DNA of 64,000 nucleotides. It comes from Chloroflexota bacterium (GTDB lineage: Bacteria > Chloroflexota > Anaerolineae > Aggregatilineales > J027). The stretch spans positions 110,580-174,579 of the forward strand of contig QMIT01000012.1 in NCBI GenBank assembly GCA_024434115.1, in the 5' to 3' direction. A program made the position numbers and the translations under genes. Of this stretch, positions 27,522 to 35,515 are shown one piece after another (the first letter of the stretch is position 1; every line of letters starts with the position of its first letter). The notes beneath the pieces are model-generated. The model searched no databases and was not told the DNA's origin. It worked only from the letters and a program-made list of their open reading frames with translations.

Positions 27522-27550
27522 TTGACGGGCAGAAAGGCACTTGATAGAAT
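27522..27550 (+). promoter_or_regulatory. Promoter of tRNA-Glu
   Basis: TTGACG (27522-27527), a 17-base spacer and TAGAAT (27545-27550) make a good sigma-70 promoter. Transcription would start near 27557, just before the tRNA. Confidence 0.7.
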
Positions 27551-27560
27551 GTATCCAATA

Positions 27561-27633
27561 GTCCCATTCGTCTAGAGGCCTAGGACGCGGCCCTCTCAAG
27601 GCCAAAACACGGGTTCGAATCCCGTATGGGGCA
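27561..27633 (+). tRNA. tRNA-Glu (anticodon CTC)
   Basis: The 73-base sequence folds as a standard cloverleaf. The acceptor arm GTCCCAT (27561-27567) pairs with ATGGGGC (27626-27632) with one G-U pair. The anticodon stem GGCC/GGCC encloses the loop CTCTCAA with anticodon CTC, reading GAG. The T arm is CGGGTTCGAATCCCG. CCA is not encoded. The 3' half is the attachment site of the element to the right: the recombinase gene ends inside it on the other strand. Confidence 0.96.
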
Positions 27634-29362
27634 CATTACGCTTCTGCTTATAAGTGGAAGCGTTTTGCGTTTCAATAGCAGAATCCTCTTCGTACAGAGC
27701 CGCCCGCAGCACCAAAAAACGATCTGCCCAAGGCTTCAAGCGGAAGTCCATAATCCTCTGTTTATCCAAGTCGTACACGATGTGATCAAACAGATTGCGT
27801 GCCATGATCTGCCGTTCTTTGGGTTCGGCTATATCCCAGACATTAGCCACCTGTTCAATCGCGTTCAAACATTGTTTCAATTCGAGCAGTGCCTGTTCAT
27901 GGTGGGTCGTGTACGCTTCCCATTGTGCCAGTTCACGCTCACTGTCCGCAAGGCGCTGACGGAATTCGGCTTCCTCAATATGACCTTCCATAAACAAGGT
28001 CTTGGTATTGCGAATCTTTTTCTTGATCCGTTCGATACTGCGCTGTTGTTCTACGTGAGGATCTACAAAAGCATCGTCGCCTGTTGTATTGCGCTCCGCA
28101 TCAGCAGCTAACTCGGCCATCATTGCCAGCGCCTCTCGGTTGACAGTCAAGCCCTTGATGAGTCGCGCAAAATCCTCTTCCAACTGATCACATAACACTG
28201 AACGAGTCCCGCAATTACAACTCGCACCGGGTTTGTGACGGTAACGGCGAATCCCATTTAAGTACGTGCCATTTAAGTTGGTACGTCTAGTTGGATCACC
28301 TTCGATAATTGCCAATGCCTCACAATGAGCACAACGGGTGATATAGCTCATGGGGTAAGGATAAGACGTTCGCTTATGTCCTCGATCCACGGGACGCAAC
28401 GCTCGCCCACTGCGTATCTTGGCAACTTTTTGTAGGAGATCGACTGGGAAAACAGTTCGATCAGGATCAAGCTGGATACTCTCTACTTCGTCGTCGGTGA
28501 AAATCGTTCGGGTTTTGGCCTTCTCCCCAAGCACCAGACCTCCATACTCAGGCCAATTCGCTAGTACCCGCCGTATATCATCGCGGAGTACCGTGCGAGG
28601 ATTCCCCTTGCGGTCACGGAAAGGATACCCCTCACTATTCATCTGGTAGGAGAGTTTTTCCGCACCTATTTCGCCTTCAGCATAGAGGCGAAGAATATAC
28701 TCGGCAGTCTGGTAGTACGTGCGCCACACCGCTCCTTCGGCGGGGCATATAGCCGAACTGCCTTTGAGATAGGAACCCTCTAACAGCCACCATGCACCCT
28801 CATTACTGGGTTGTAGATAGCCATTGACATCCCGGACAGTGCCAAACGGTGGCCTACCAACACTTTTCCCGCGACTCTTCCGGTACCGGATACCATCCCT
28901 CACCTTATCGGCAATGTCATCCGCATACTGCTCATCAAAGGTCGCAGTGAGGTTGATGATGAACTTGCCCATGGCACTGTTGGTATTGATTTCCTTGCCC
29001 GGTGCAGCCGTGATAAGGGCGATACCCCGCTGTTCCAACGTATCCAATAGCTTGCCGATACGCCAACCTTTGCGGTGCAGACGTGACAAATCATTAGCAA
29101 TCACCGCTGCCACATTCGGGTTCCCGATTTGAGCAACTAGTGCCTGCCAGCCGGGACGATTTTTCACGTCTCGACCTGACTTATGACCATCTACATCTTC
29201 AAACCACAATGGGGTATACCCTTCTTCTTGGCACTTCCGCAAGATATTGGCGCGTTGGCGTTCAGGGCTTTGCGTCTCATCACCTTCGCGGGTCCACGAC
29301 ATACGAATATAACAGAGAGCTATGCGTTCAGATCGGTGATTAGGGGTAAGCAGCGAGGGCAT
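27596..29362 (-). CDS. Large serine recombinase (site-specific integrase)
   Basis: The 588-residue protein should integrate and excise the element. The N-terminal resolvase domain has CYIRMSWTREGD with the nucleophilic Ser, then VAAVIANDLSRLHRKGWRI and GKFIINLTATFDEQYADDIADKVRDG. A recombinase domain (GRPPFGTVRD onward), a zinc ribbon with four cysteines (CAHC at about 352-355; CNCG about 33 residues later), and a coiled coil (ERIKKKIRNTKTLFMEGHIEEAEF) follow. The stop is inside the tRNA anticodon region, so the tail GFEPVFWP is the antisense of the tRNA T arm. Excision would change this tail. An AAGG site precedes the ATG. Confidence 0.93.
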   Translation of the reverse strand: MPSLLTPNHRSERIALCYIRMSWTREGDETQSPERQRANILRKCQEEGYTPLWFEDVDGHKSGRDVKNRPGWQALVAQIGNPNVAAVIANDLSRLHRKGWRIGKLLDTLEQRGIALITAAPGKEINTNSAMGKFIINLTATFDEQYADDIADKVRDGIRYRKSRGKSVGRPPFGTVRDVNGYLQPSNEGAWWLLEGSYLKGSSAICPAEGAVWRTYYQTAEYILRLYAEGEIGAEKLSYQMNSEGYPFRDRKGNPRTVLRDDIRRVLANWPEYGGLVLGEKAKTRTIFTDDEVESIQLDPDRTVFPVDLLQKVAKIRSGRALRPVDRGHKRTSYPYPMSYITRCAHCEALAIIEGDPTRRTNLNGTYLNGIRRYRHKPGASCNCGTRSVLCDQLEEDFARLIKGLTVNREALAMMAELAADAERNTTGDDAFVDPHVEQQRSIERIKKKIRNTKTLFMEGHIEEAEFRQRLADSERELAQWEAYTTHHEQALLELKQCLNAIEQVANVWDIAEPKERQIMARNLFDHIVYDLDKQRIMDFRLKPWADRFLVLRAALYEEDSAIETQNASTYKQKRNVPHTGFEPVFWP

Positions 29363-29539
29363 GACAGAATTACCTTATCAAGTAACTAAAATTCGCAATT
29401 GACTTGTGGATTGCCCACACGGTAAAGTCTGTCATTGGTCGCTGTGCCACCCAAATTGGTACGCCGACCTGAGTGTTGGGGTGTTCTTGCACCTCAGCAC
29501 TCGCATTTCTAATAAGACTATCCCGCTTGTTTTTCATTG

Positions 29540-29755
29540 TCAACTCGCTTCAGAAATTCCACTCAGTTTACTCAAGTGTTTGGCTTGAATTTCTGCGACC
29601 ACTTTAATAAAAGCTGAGAACCCCTCCACGATTTCATATTCCATGTATTCGGTTCCCAGCTGTTGACAGACTTGCCGCGCAAAAGCATCAAGCGCTTCAG
29701 GGGCAGGCGGGGAGTATAGCACGGGACGGGCAGGTGGTGGGTTTTCATCACACAT
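29540..29755 (-). CDS. Small hypothetical protein beside the recombinase
   Basis: I place the start at the ATG at 29755, with GAGG eight bases upstream, giving 71 residues: a Pro-rich N-terminus (ENPPPARPVLYSPPAPEAL) and one helical segment (DAFARQVCQQLGTEYMEYEIVEGF). The frame stays open up to 29821, but that would place the start before an SOS-box-like palindrome at 29787-29800, which makes more sense as an operator. Position and size would suit a recombination directionality factor, but no helix-turn-helix is evident. Confidence 0.5.
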   Translation of the reverse strand: MCDENPPPARPVLYSPPAPEALDAFARQVCQQLGTEYMEYEIVEGFSAFIKVVAEIQAKHLSKLSGISEAS

Positions 29756-29786
29756 GGGGTCATCCTCACAAAACATCTTTTTAAAC

Positions 29787-29800
29787 AGAACTTTTGTTCT
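29787..29800. promoter_or_regulatory. SOS-box-like operator AGAACTTTTGTTCT
   Basis: The site has the form AGAAC-N4-GTTCT, the same as the palindrome at 20655-20668 in the chromosomal part. It lies 32 bases upstream of the preferred start of the small gene beside the recombinase and about 900 bases from a LexA-like gene on the same element, which could bind it. Confidence 0.5.
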
Positions 29801-30044
29801 CTGTCTAACTTTCTCTACCATACCATAGGATTGATGCTTCGCTGGTGTATTAAAATCTGCCCTCCTATAACAAATCTTGTGCGTTTTTTTGCATCTTAAC
29901 GGTTTATAAACAAGTCTCTACCCAAACTATAACGGCCTAAGCCCTCTCTTTAGTAGCATGTTTTGCACCTTCTTTTTACAATGAAACATAGCACAAACGT
30001 TCTGTCAGTAGATATTAGAAGATCATCACAATAAGGAGAGGTTT

Positions 30045-30680
30045 ATGACAACAACATTGGCGGTAGTAGACAACGCCGAACTCACCCGGATTGGCATTCG
30101 AGAAATCATCTCGGCGTCAGATAAGATCAGGCTCATAGGTGAATTTGCTTGTTTGGAAGAGGTGGATGGATTTTTCCAAACCACACCCGTAAATGTGCTG
30201 ATATTGGGAAACACCCATCCTTATTCCAAACTGGTACAAGACCTAACTAGACTCCGCCAACAAGTTCCTGATTTAAAAGTGCTGCTATTGGTAAACAGCT
30301 TTAATCCCGAGCAGGTTGAGGAGTTAGCCAGTTTAGGCACGGGTGGATTTTTGTGCAAAGACGAGCAGTTAGCTGATATGCTGCTCATCGCTATTCGCCC
30401 GGTCGCCCGCGGGGAGTTGTTTATTTCACCCTGCGTCGCCAGTGTTTTACTTAAGGTGAATCAGAATCATGAAGATAACCCACTGAATCTGCGCCAAATG
30501 CAGGTGGTTCGTTACATGGGGCGGTATCTGTCCCCGCAAGAGATCGCCATGAAGATGGGAGTAACCGCCTCTTCGATCTACAGTTTGCAACACCGTATCC
30601 GGCAGGTGCTTGGGGTGAAAACCACCGGGCAAATTCTCATTGAGGCTATGAAACGCGGTTGGATTGAGCAAGAAGGGTAG
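30045..30680 (+). CDS. LuxR-type regulator with a receiver-like domain lacking the phospho-acceptor Asp
   Basis: The 211-residue protein has a CheY-like N-terminal domain and a C-terminal helix-turn-helix. In the receiver the first acidic site is weak (AVVDNAEL), and the strand that normally ends in the phosphorylated Asp reads VNVLILGNTHP, with Gly-Asn instead. The later KD of GGFLCKDEQLADML is kept. The HTH reads NLRQMQVVRYMGRYLSPQEIAMKMGVTASSIYSLQHRIRQVLG (read in pieces), like LuxR/GerE. It probably acts without phosphorylation. AAGGAG is six bases before the ATG. The LexA-like gene follows after 8 bases. Confidence 0.7.
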   Translation: MTTTLAVVDNAELTRIGIREIISASDKIRLIGEFACLEEVDGFFQTTPVNVLILGNTHPYSKLVQDLTRLRQQVPDLKVLLLVNSFNPEQVEELASLGTGGFLCKDEQLADMLLIAIRPVARGELFISPCVASVLLKVNQNHEDNPLNLRQMQVVRYMGRYLSPQEIAMKMGVTASSIYSLQHRIRQVLGVKTTGQILIEAMKRGWIEQEG

Positions 30681-30688
30681 GCAAGCAC

Positions 30689-31336
30689 ATGGCTAAACGC
30701 AATAAACCTATCTATTTTGAGGAGCTGCATTCACAACAGAGGCGGATTTTTAATTTTATCAAGCGTTTTATGCACCAGCACAGCTATGGACCAACGATGC
30801 GCGAAATCATGACCGGGTTAGGCATCACCTCGACATCCGTCGTGGATTACCATGTCAATCGGCTGGTTGAGGCAGGTTTTTTGGAGAAAGTGCATAGCAT
30901 CTCACGCGGGTTGCGTATTTCAGACCATTACCTAGAACCTCCCACCTCTGTGAGCGTACCTATGCTAAATGAGGTGGTCACCAATTTTGCCGAGCGTGTA
31001 CCCTGTTACGGGCGCAGGCATGAAATTCCTGTGGAGTGGCTAAAAGGTAGAGCTGCCGAGGATGTCTATGCCCTGCAAGTGAATACCCATCTGATGTACG
31101 ATGCGATGGTGAATGACGGGGATGTGGTGGTGCTTCGGCGGCAGAACCGCTTGAACGATGGCGAGATTGGGATGGTTGTGTTATCAGCAAAAAATGAAAC
31201 TCGCATTCGGAGGCTGAAATACGAGGGTGAATGGGTGTATCTTGAACCGCTCATGTCGGTCATGCAACCCCTAAGATACAGGCGCGATGAGGTGCAGGTG
31301 GTGGGCAAAGTTTTGGGGTTAATGCGACAGTTCTAG
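30689..31336 (+). CDS. LexA-like repressor without the autoproteolysis residues
   Basis: The 215-residue protein has the LexA layout. The N-terminal winged helix reads LHSQQRRIFNFIKRFMHQHS, GPTMREIMTGLGITSTSVVDYH and RLVEAGFLEK. The C-terminal half is S24-like (VPCYGRR...DVYALQVNTHLMYDAMVNDGDVVVLR). Where LexA has G-D-S-M with the catalytic Ser it has T-H-L-M. The catalytic Lys region reads ETRIRRLKYEG, and the Ala-Gly cleavage site is absent (NEVVTNFAERV). It should dimerise but not cleave itself. It may be the element's repressor, released by some other signal. It forms an operon with the receiver-like regulator before it. Confidence 0.75.
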   Translation: MAKRNKPIYFEELHSQQRRIFNFIKRFMHQHSYGPTMREIMTGLGITSTSVVDYHVNRLVEAGFLEKVHSISRGLRISDHYLEPPTSVSVPMLNEVVTNFAERVPCYGRRHEIPVEWLKGRAAEDVYALQVNTHLMYDAMVNDGDVVVLRRQNRLNDGEIGMVVLSAKNETRIRRLKYEGEWVYLEPLMSVMQPLRYRRDEVQVVGKVLGLMRQF

Positions 31337-31349
31337 TGACCAACTCAAT

Positions 31350-32018
31350 TTAAGGCTTTGCTAGGGCTGTCGCCGTATCCTCGAACACGCCTTGAATTAC
31401 TTCCAGCAAAGCCTCATTGCTTTCCACGCCAAAATGTTGGCGCAGGCGATACTGTCTTCGGTAGATCACTTCAGGCCGCAGCCCGGTACGCCCCACTATT
31501 TGCTGCACACTCAAGCCCTCCCCCATTAACTTAAAAATGGTCAATAAAGCCTTGGGTAGGCTCGTGAATAACCCACGATACATGGTATAACGTTCATACT
31601 GGCCCAACACATGCGGGCTGAGGAAACGTTCCCCACGCCGCGCCATATCCACCACCAGTTTTAGGCTTTCGGCAAGCTGGTCGCCCAAAAAGAGATATGC
31701 CACAAAACCTTGCTCCAGACAATGCAGCACCCGGAAGATATTGGGGGAAGCATCGACATAAATCAAGCCACACGCAGGCAGTTTCGTCTTGACCCGCTGG
31801 GCCACCTCTTGAGGCGGATACGGGAAAGTATCATCTACAATAATGGCAACAGGCTTGGTCAATAACATCTGGCGGTCTAGTTCCGCTAACCCGTCTTGCC
31901 AGATGGTGTGCCCGACGGTTTCAACTTCATAAAAACCCCGCAAATAAACACGAATGGCATCCCCATGTAAGGGATACCCCGTCGCCGCGATCACCAACGG
32001 ATGTTTGAAAGTCCCCAT
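31350..32018 (-). CDS. Receiver-like/HTH regulator, paralogue of the gene at 30045
   Basis: The 222-residue protein has the same two-domain shape as the plus-strand regulator nearby. Its receiver-like part keeps acidic residues at the phosphorylation strand (VAIIVDDTFPYPPQEV) where the paralogue has Gly-Asn, and continues with GLIYVDASPNIFRVLHCLEQGFVAYLFLGDQ. The C-terminal HTH is LLTIFKLMGEGLSVQQIVGRTGLRPEVIYRRQ (read in pieces), of LuxR type. A strong AGGAGGTG lies before the ATG. It converges with the LexA-like gene. The target is unknown. Confidence 0.6.
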   Translation of the reverse strand: MGTFKHPLVIAATGYPLHGDAIRVYLRGFYEVETVGHTIWQDGLAELDRQMLLTKPVAIIVDDTFPYPPQEVAQRVKTKLPACGLIYVDASPNIFRVLHCLEQGFVAYLFLGDQLAESLKLVVDMARRGERFLSPHVLGQYERYTMYRGLFTSLPKALLTIFKLMGEGLSVQQIVGRTGLRPEVIYRRQYRLRQHFGVESNEALLEVIQGVFEDTATALAKP

Positions 32019-32097
32019 ACCGACACCTCCTTGAACACCTTTATCCTGCGCGAAAAAAGCACCTTCGAGAAGTCCAGAAGTTTGCCAGAATTTCGCA

Positions 32098-32376
32098 CTA
32101 ATGCGGGGATGGAGTCAAGGCCACCGCAGTTCCGGCAACCTGCGTTTCAATCACCGCATGGGTAGCAAAAATCGGTACGAAGGTTGCGGGGGTCGTTGCA
32201 GTGGGTGGATCAGGCGGAGGGGTAAACACAAAAAAGATCGTGGGCGAAACAATGGGCGTCAACGGCGGTGAAATACGCGGCGGATGTCCGACAGTCGCCA
32301 GCAAAAACGCCGTGACAAGCGGACACACCACTAAAAACCCAATCACCAGCAATAAAATCCAACGTTTGCGCGTCAT
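32098..32376 (-). CDS. Small membrane-anchored protein with Pro/Thr-rich outer tail
   Basis: The 92-residue protein has one membrane helix at about 6-27 (WILLLVIGFLVVCPLVTAFL) after basic residues, then a Pro/Thr-rich region (HPPRISPPLTPIVSPTIF; PPPDPPTATTPATFVP). This is the build of a small surface or anchor protein. No function is evident. It is isolated between the second regulator and the nuclease-like gene. Confidence 0.5.
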   Translation of the reverse strand: MTRKRWILLLVIGFLVVCPLVTAFLLATVGHPPRISPPLTPIVSPTIFFVFTPPPDPPTATTPATFVPIFATHAVIETQVAGTAVALTPSPH

Positions 32377-32499
32377 AGAAAAACCCTCTTAAATATTTCA
32401 CTGAGGGCATAGTGTACAGGGCGGTAGATATAATGAGGGTTCAATGAGTTGACAGGAAACTCAACGATATGAATGTAAGGCGTTGTAAAACAATTTTAC

Positions 32500-33531
32500 C
32501 TAGGGTTTGAGAATACCCGTATTTATGAGTTTATGCCGCAGTTTCTTTATTGTTTCAAGGTCTCTAGGATAAATCTCGACCAGTTTAATACCATGGTTTT
32601 TACAAATAGCCCGCTTGATTCTAATTTTAGTATCATATTCTGAATTGCCCGCCAAACCAAAATATTCCACATAAGTGTCATCTACCAAAAAATCCGTACG
32701 ATAATGCCCTTCTGGGTATTGAACTTCTTTTTGATGGGCTATACCTTCATAAAAGAGCAAATCATCTATCGTTTTTTCTCCAAGTGAAAAGCAAATATGC
32801 CCATCCAGAGCCAAACATCGTATTCCTCGGGATGTTTTTTGAGTTCCTTCTTCCAAAACTCCAGCCGCAATAAGGGCCTCAAACCAAGACTTAAAATGAT
32901 GTTTTACACATTCGGTAGAAGGTTTTTCTCGCAGAATCTCCAGCAACCTTGTCCTTTCAGCATTATTTAGTCCCCAGAAAATATCTCGATCATCATAAAA
33001 CCCCTGTGAAGGAACTCGTTGCAAGGTATCGGCTAGGTTTACTAAGTAGTGAATAACCTGCTCTTGTGTCTTTTCATATCCTCGGTCAAGCAACGCTTGC
33101 TTCAGGCAAGGGGCACAGTAATTTATGTGGTTTACGCCAATCCTTTCGATTAAAGGAAATGGTAAAGAGTTCTCCAAAAACCGCTTGCTGCAAAGAGGGC
33201 AAGTCTTCCATTCAGGTTTCCTGACAGACTGCACATATCCTAAAACATAAGCCCTAGCTATGGAAAAATTCATTAGGACATTGTACCAAGCATAATCACT
33301 GCATATTGGATCACTGTTTTGCCATTCTTCTATAACCTTTGGCTCTGTAATAGCAACAATCCGATCTGTAATTGTCAGATACCAGTACCATAACATGTCC
33401 CTAATGGCATCTTGCAACAACGTATCATGTTCACTAGTCCACCATCTGAGAATGTACTGATTATTTGCATAACCAGAATTAGGAGAGCCATCCCCATAGG
33501 CCGGCCCTGTACGATTATCGTAAATACTCAT
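32500..33531 (-). CDS. Predicted nuclease with zinc ribbon and PD-(D/E)XK-like core
   Basis: I start the protein at the ATG at 33531 (GGAG 11 bases upstream), giving 343 residues. A four-cysteine zinc ribbon is at about 108-145 (CPLCSKRF and CAPCLKQ). Near the C-terminus KEVQYPEGHYRTDFLVDD, YVEYFGLAGN and IKRAICKNHGIKLVEIYPRD have the spacing of a restriction-endonuclease-like core, with Asp, then Glu, then Lys, and the usual ending on Pro. It may cut or bind nucleic acid. The gene is more A+T-rich than its neighbours and alone on its strand, which suggests recent cargo. No methyltransferase partner is adjacent. Confidence 0.55.
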   Translation of the reverse strand: MSIYDNRTGPAYGDGSPNSGYANNQYILRWWTSEHDTLLQDAIRDMLWYWYLTITDRIVAITEPKVIEEWQNSDPICSDYAWYNVLMNFSIARAYVLGYVQSVRKPEWKTCPLCSKRFLENSLPFPLIERIGVNHINYCAPCLKQALLDRGYEKTQEQVIHYLVNLADTLQRVPSQGFYDDRDIFWGLNNAERTRLLEILREKPSTECVKHHFKSWFEALIAAGVLEEGTQKTSRGIRCLALDGHICFSLGEKTIDDLLFYEGIAHQKEVQYPEGHYRTDFLVDDTYVEYFGLAGNSEYDTKIRIKRAICKNHGIKLVEIYPRDLETIKKLRHKLINTGILKP

Positions 33532-33686
33532 AGTTGTCCGTGCTCCAAAGGTAATCAACAGATGTTGCATCAATTTGGGAGTTTATCAAACCAATAGTCA
33601 ACGTTCAATAATTCAACAAGAGTGTTTCAGGCATCGCGTGGGCTATTGTCGGTTGCTGCATCAGGCGCTTATGACTCTCCTACCCT

Positions 33687-33806
33687 AACCCACCCCGTCC
33701 CACTATCAAGGGATTCAAATTGCTCGGCTTCCGGGCTTGCGCCGTTCCACTCACCAGCCGACCAATTTGCCTCTTGTCCTTGACAGTGGGCCTCATGGGG
33801 TGGGTT
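33687..33806. repeat. 120-base near-perfect imperfect palindrome (long hairpin)
   Basis: Three successive arms pair with three arms in reverse order: AACCCACCCC (33687-33696) with GGGGTGGGTT (33797-33806), 10 of 10; CCCACTATCAAGG (33699-33711) with CCTTGACAGTGGG (33778-33790), 12 of 13; CAAATTGCTCGGCT (33716-33729) with AGCCGACCAATTTG (33756-33769), 13 of 14. The loop is 26 bases. Either the DNA or its RNA would form a long rod. No coding frame of note covers it. Its role is unknown. Confidence 0.75.
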
Positions 33807-33839
33807 GATGGATCGTTGTCATAAGCACCTTACAAAATG

Positions 33840-34200
33840 CAGAACCGAACTCACGTTGCTACGGATGCCCGTGCAAAACTCACCGTCCTGACTCAGAAAA
33901 TAGGCAGGCGGGTCTCCTACCGGGCGGCGCGAGGGCGGGGATGCCAGCCTCACTCAGATGGAGCATCCACCTCCGATGCTCGTCTGAAGTTATCGCATGT
34001 CGCGGACTCTATCACTCGAAGCTGACACCTCTGGGTGGTAGGTCGGTAAGACCTCTGAATCTGCGGTCTGGTTCCTCATCTTACAGCCAGACAGCCACGT
34101 CCGGGCATGGTACGGCAGACGCTCGCAAGAGCCGATGCACTTCCCCACTAGGAAGTATAACAATCGTGAGACGGACTCCCGCCGCGATCAAGACAGAATG
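33840..34200. other. Structured non-coding region, candidate RNA or processing site
   Basis: No convincing gene lies between about 33580 and 34318. After the long hairpin there is a series of smaller perfect stems: GAGCATC/GATGCTC around 33963-33985, AGGTC/GACCT at about 34040-34055, GTCTGG/CCAGAC at about 34068-34095, GCTC-GCAA-GAGC (a GNRA-type tetraloop) at about 34122-34133 and ACTTCC/GGAAGT at about 34140-34157. The density of stems exceeds that of the flanking coding DNA. The region precedes a plus-strand operon, so a leader RNA is one option. I match it to no known RNA family. Confidence 0.4.
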
Positions 34201-34318
34201 ACACCTATCCCGTGTGTTCCCCGCGTGTATCCACACCCACAGCCTGTTCGATCATGGTGGGAGTCGTTTGAACCCGACATTTATTACTCAACTTTTATCT
34301 TCATCAGGAGTGACCCCC

Positions 34319-34765
34319 ATGTCGAAATCTTCCACAACAACTGCCACTAAAGTGAACCGCGTGCTGGTTCTGATTGATGCCACCCCACAAGGTGGAAAGG
34401 TCGTGCTGCGTGCGTTACAGGGCTGGCAGACCACCCTTGCCGAACAAACCGTCGAACTCGCCGCTCAAGATTTCACCTTCCAAGATGCCAAACTGACGGG
34501 CGACCATGCCAAAGTCATTGCCATCATCAAGGCTCTCAAACGCCTGACGAGCAAACTGCCTGAACAAGGCAACGCTGGCTACCGACTGGTTATCGTGCAT
34601 TCAAGCAAGGCTGTCCAGACGTGGCTGACCGATCCAGCTTCACGTAAAGCGGATTTACCCAAAACCTTAACGGGTTATGTGGACAAGCTGACCGTTCGTT
34701 TTCCCCATCTGCAATTCGAGCAACGGGAACGCAAAGTTATCCAGAAATTGATGACTGCCAAATAA
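34319..34765 (+). CDS. Hypothetical protein, first gene of the plus-strand core
   Basis: The 148-residue protein starts at the ATG at 34319, with AGGAG eight bases before it. The order of elements, a strand (VNRVLVLIDATP), helices (GGKVVLRALQGWQ; HAKVIAIIKALKRLTSKL), a strand (GYRLVIVHSSKAVQTWL) and a final helix, would suit an RNase H-like or Rossmann-like fold. No catalytic motif can be named. It opens a set of tightly spaced plus-strand genes. Function unknown. Confidence 0.55.
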   Translation: MSKSSTTTATKVNRVLVLIDATPQGGKVVLRALQGWQTTLAEQTVELAAQDFTFQDAKLTGDHAKVIAIIKALKRLTSKLPEQGNAGYRLVIVHSSKAVQTWLTDPASRKADLPKTLTGYVDKLTVRFPHLQFEQRERKVIQKLMTAK

Positions 34766-34824
34766 GCCCCCAGCGACCCACCCCTTCGATGGTTGAATAC
34801 CCCTCAACGAAAGGATCCAAAATA

Positions 34825-35514
34825 ATGGACAGAACCGCCCAGCAAGCACTGGATCAGTACCATCTTGCTTATAACAATATGGCCTATCGGAGCATTTGTA
34901 AGCTTATCGCCTGCCTCCTAGCTGGGACAAGTCATCCCCTAGCCGATGTCACCTATACGCCGGAATATATCGAACTCACCAATCTCCTGACCGACACCGC
35001 CCTCGAAATCTGCGGGCATCCCGCCTATCGCGGACGTGGCTGGACACTGGCCTTCCGACTACACCAACTTGCCACTAATTACCTCGAACGTGGCGCTGTT
35101 GCCCTATCAGTTGTCCAGCATACCTTTGCGGCAGTGGAAATTTATCTTGATTTGTTCCGACGGTCGGTGACCACCCGTGAAGATCGCTTGAATGACGATC
35201 CGACTTCCAAAGCTATTTCCCAAATGGAAGGGGCATTGATCCTACTAGAAGAGAGCGTTCGCACCACCAGCGATCTACCAAGTCGCCGCGGACGTGCTGC
35301 CTATCATCTGACCGCCGCGTGTGTTGGACTGCTGCGAACAGCCATGTTGCTCCTTAAAAGCAATGATGTCTTGGGAGACTGTGCTGCTGAGAAGTTCAGC
35401 CGTGCGTTGCGGGATATGGTGTATGGTCTGAACGAAATCGCCGCCGACCCCGATTTACCGCATATCTTCAGCCGCGCCTCGACCTATCTACTCAAGTGTC
35501 TGGAGGAAAAGTGA
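34825..35514 (+). CDS. All-helical hypothetical protein
   Basis: The 229-residue protein starts at the ATG at 34825 (AAGGA nine bases upstream). It is predicted to be nearly all helix, with heptad-like leucines (RLHQLATNYLERGAVALSVV; QMEGALILLEESVRTT; AAYHLTAACVGLLRTAMLLL). There is no membrane segment of sufficient length. The last segments, with GLNEIAADPDLPHIFSRAST, resemble four-helix-bundle accessory proteins. Function unknown. The next gene starts one base after its stop, so the two are coupled. Confidence 0.55.
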   Translation: MDRTAQQALDQYHLAYNNMAYRSICKLIACLLAGTSHPLADVTYTPEYIELTNLLTDTALEICGHPAYRGRGWTLAFRLHQLATNYLERGAVALSVVQHTFAAVEIYLDLFRRSVTTREDRLNDDPTSKAISQMEGALILLEESVRTTSDLPSRRGRAAYHLTAACVGLLRTAMLLLKSNDVLGDCAAEKFSRALRDMVYGLNEIAADPDLPHIFSRASTYLLKCLEEK

Positions 35515-35515
35515 T

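Noticed and set aside
33600..34300. Retron or OMEGA/HEARO-type RNA because of the long hairpin.
   Set aside because: No reverse transcriptase, IscB/IsrB-like or TnpB-like gene is adjacent. The hairpin is reported as an unassigned structure instead.
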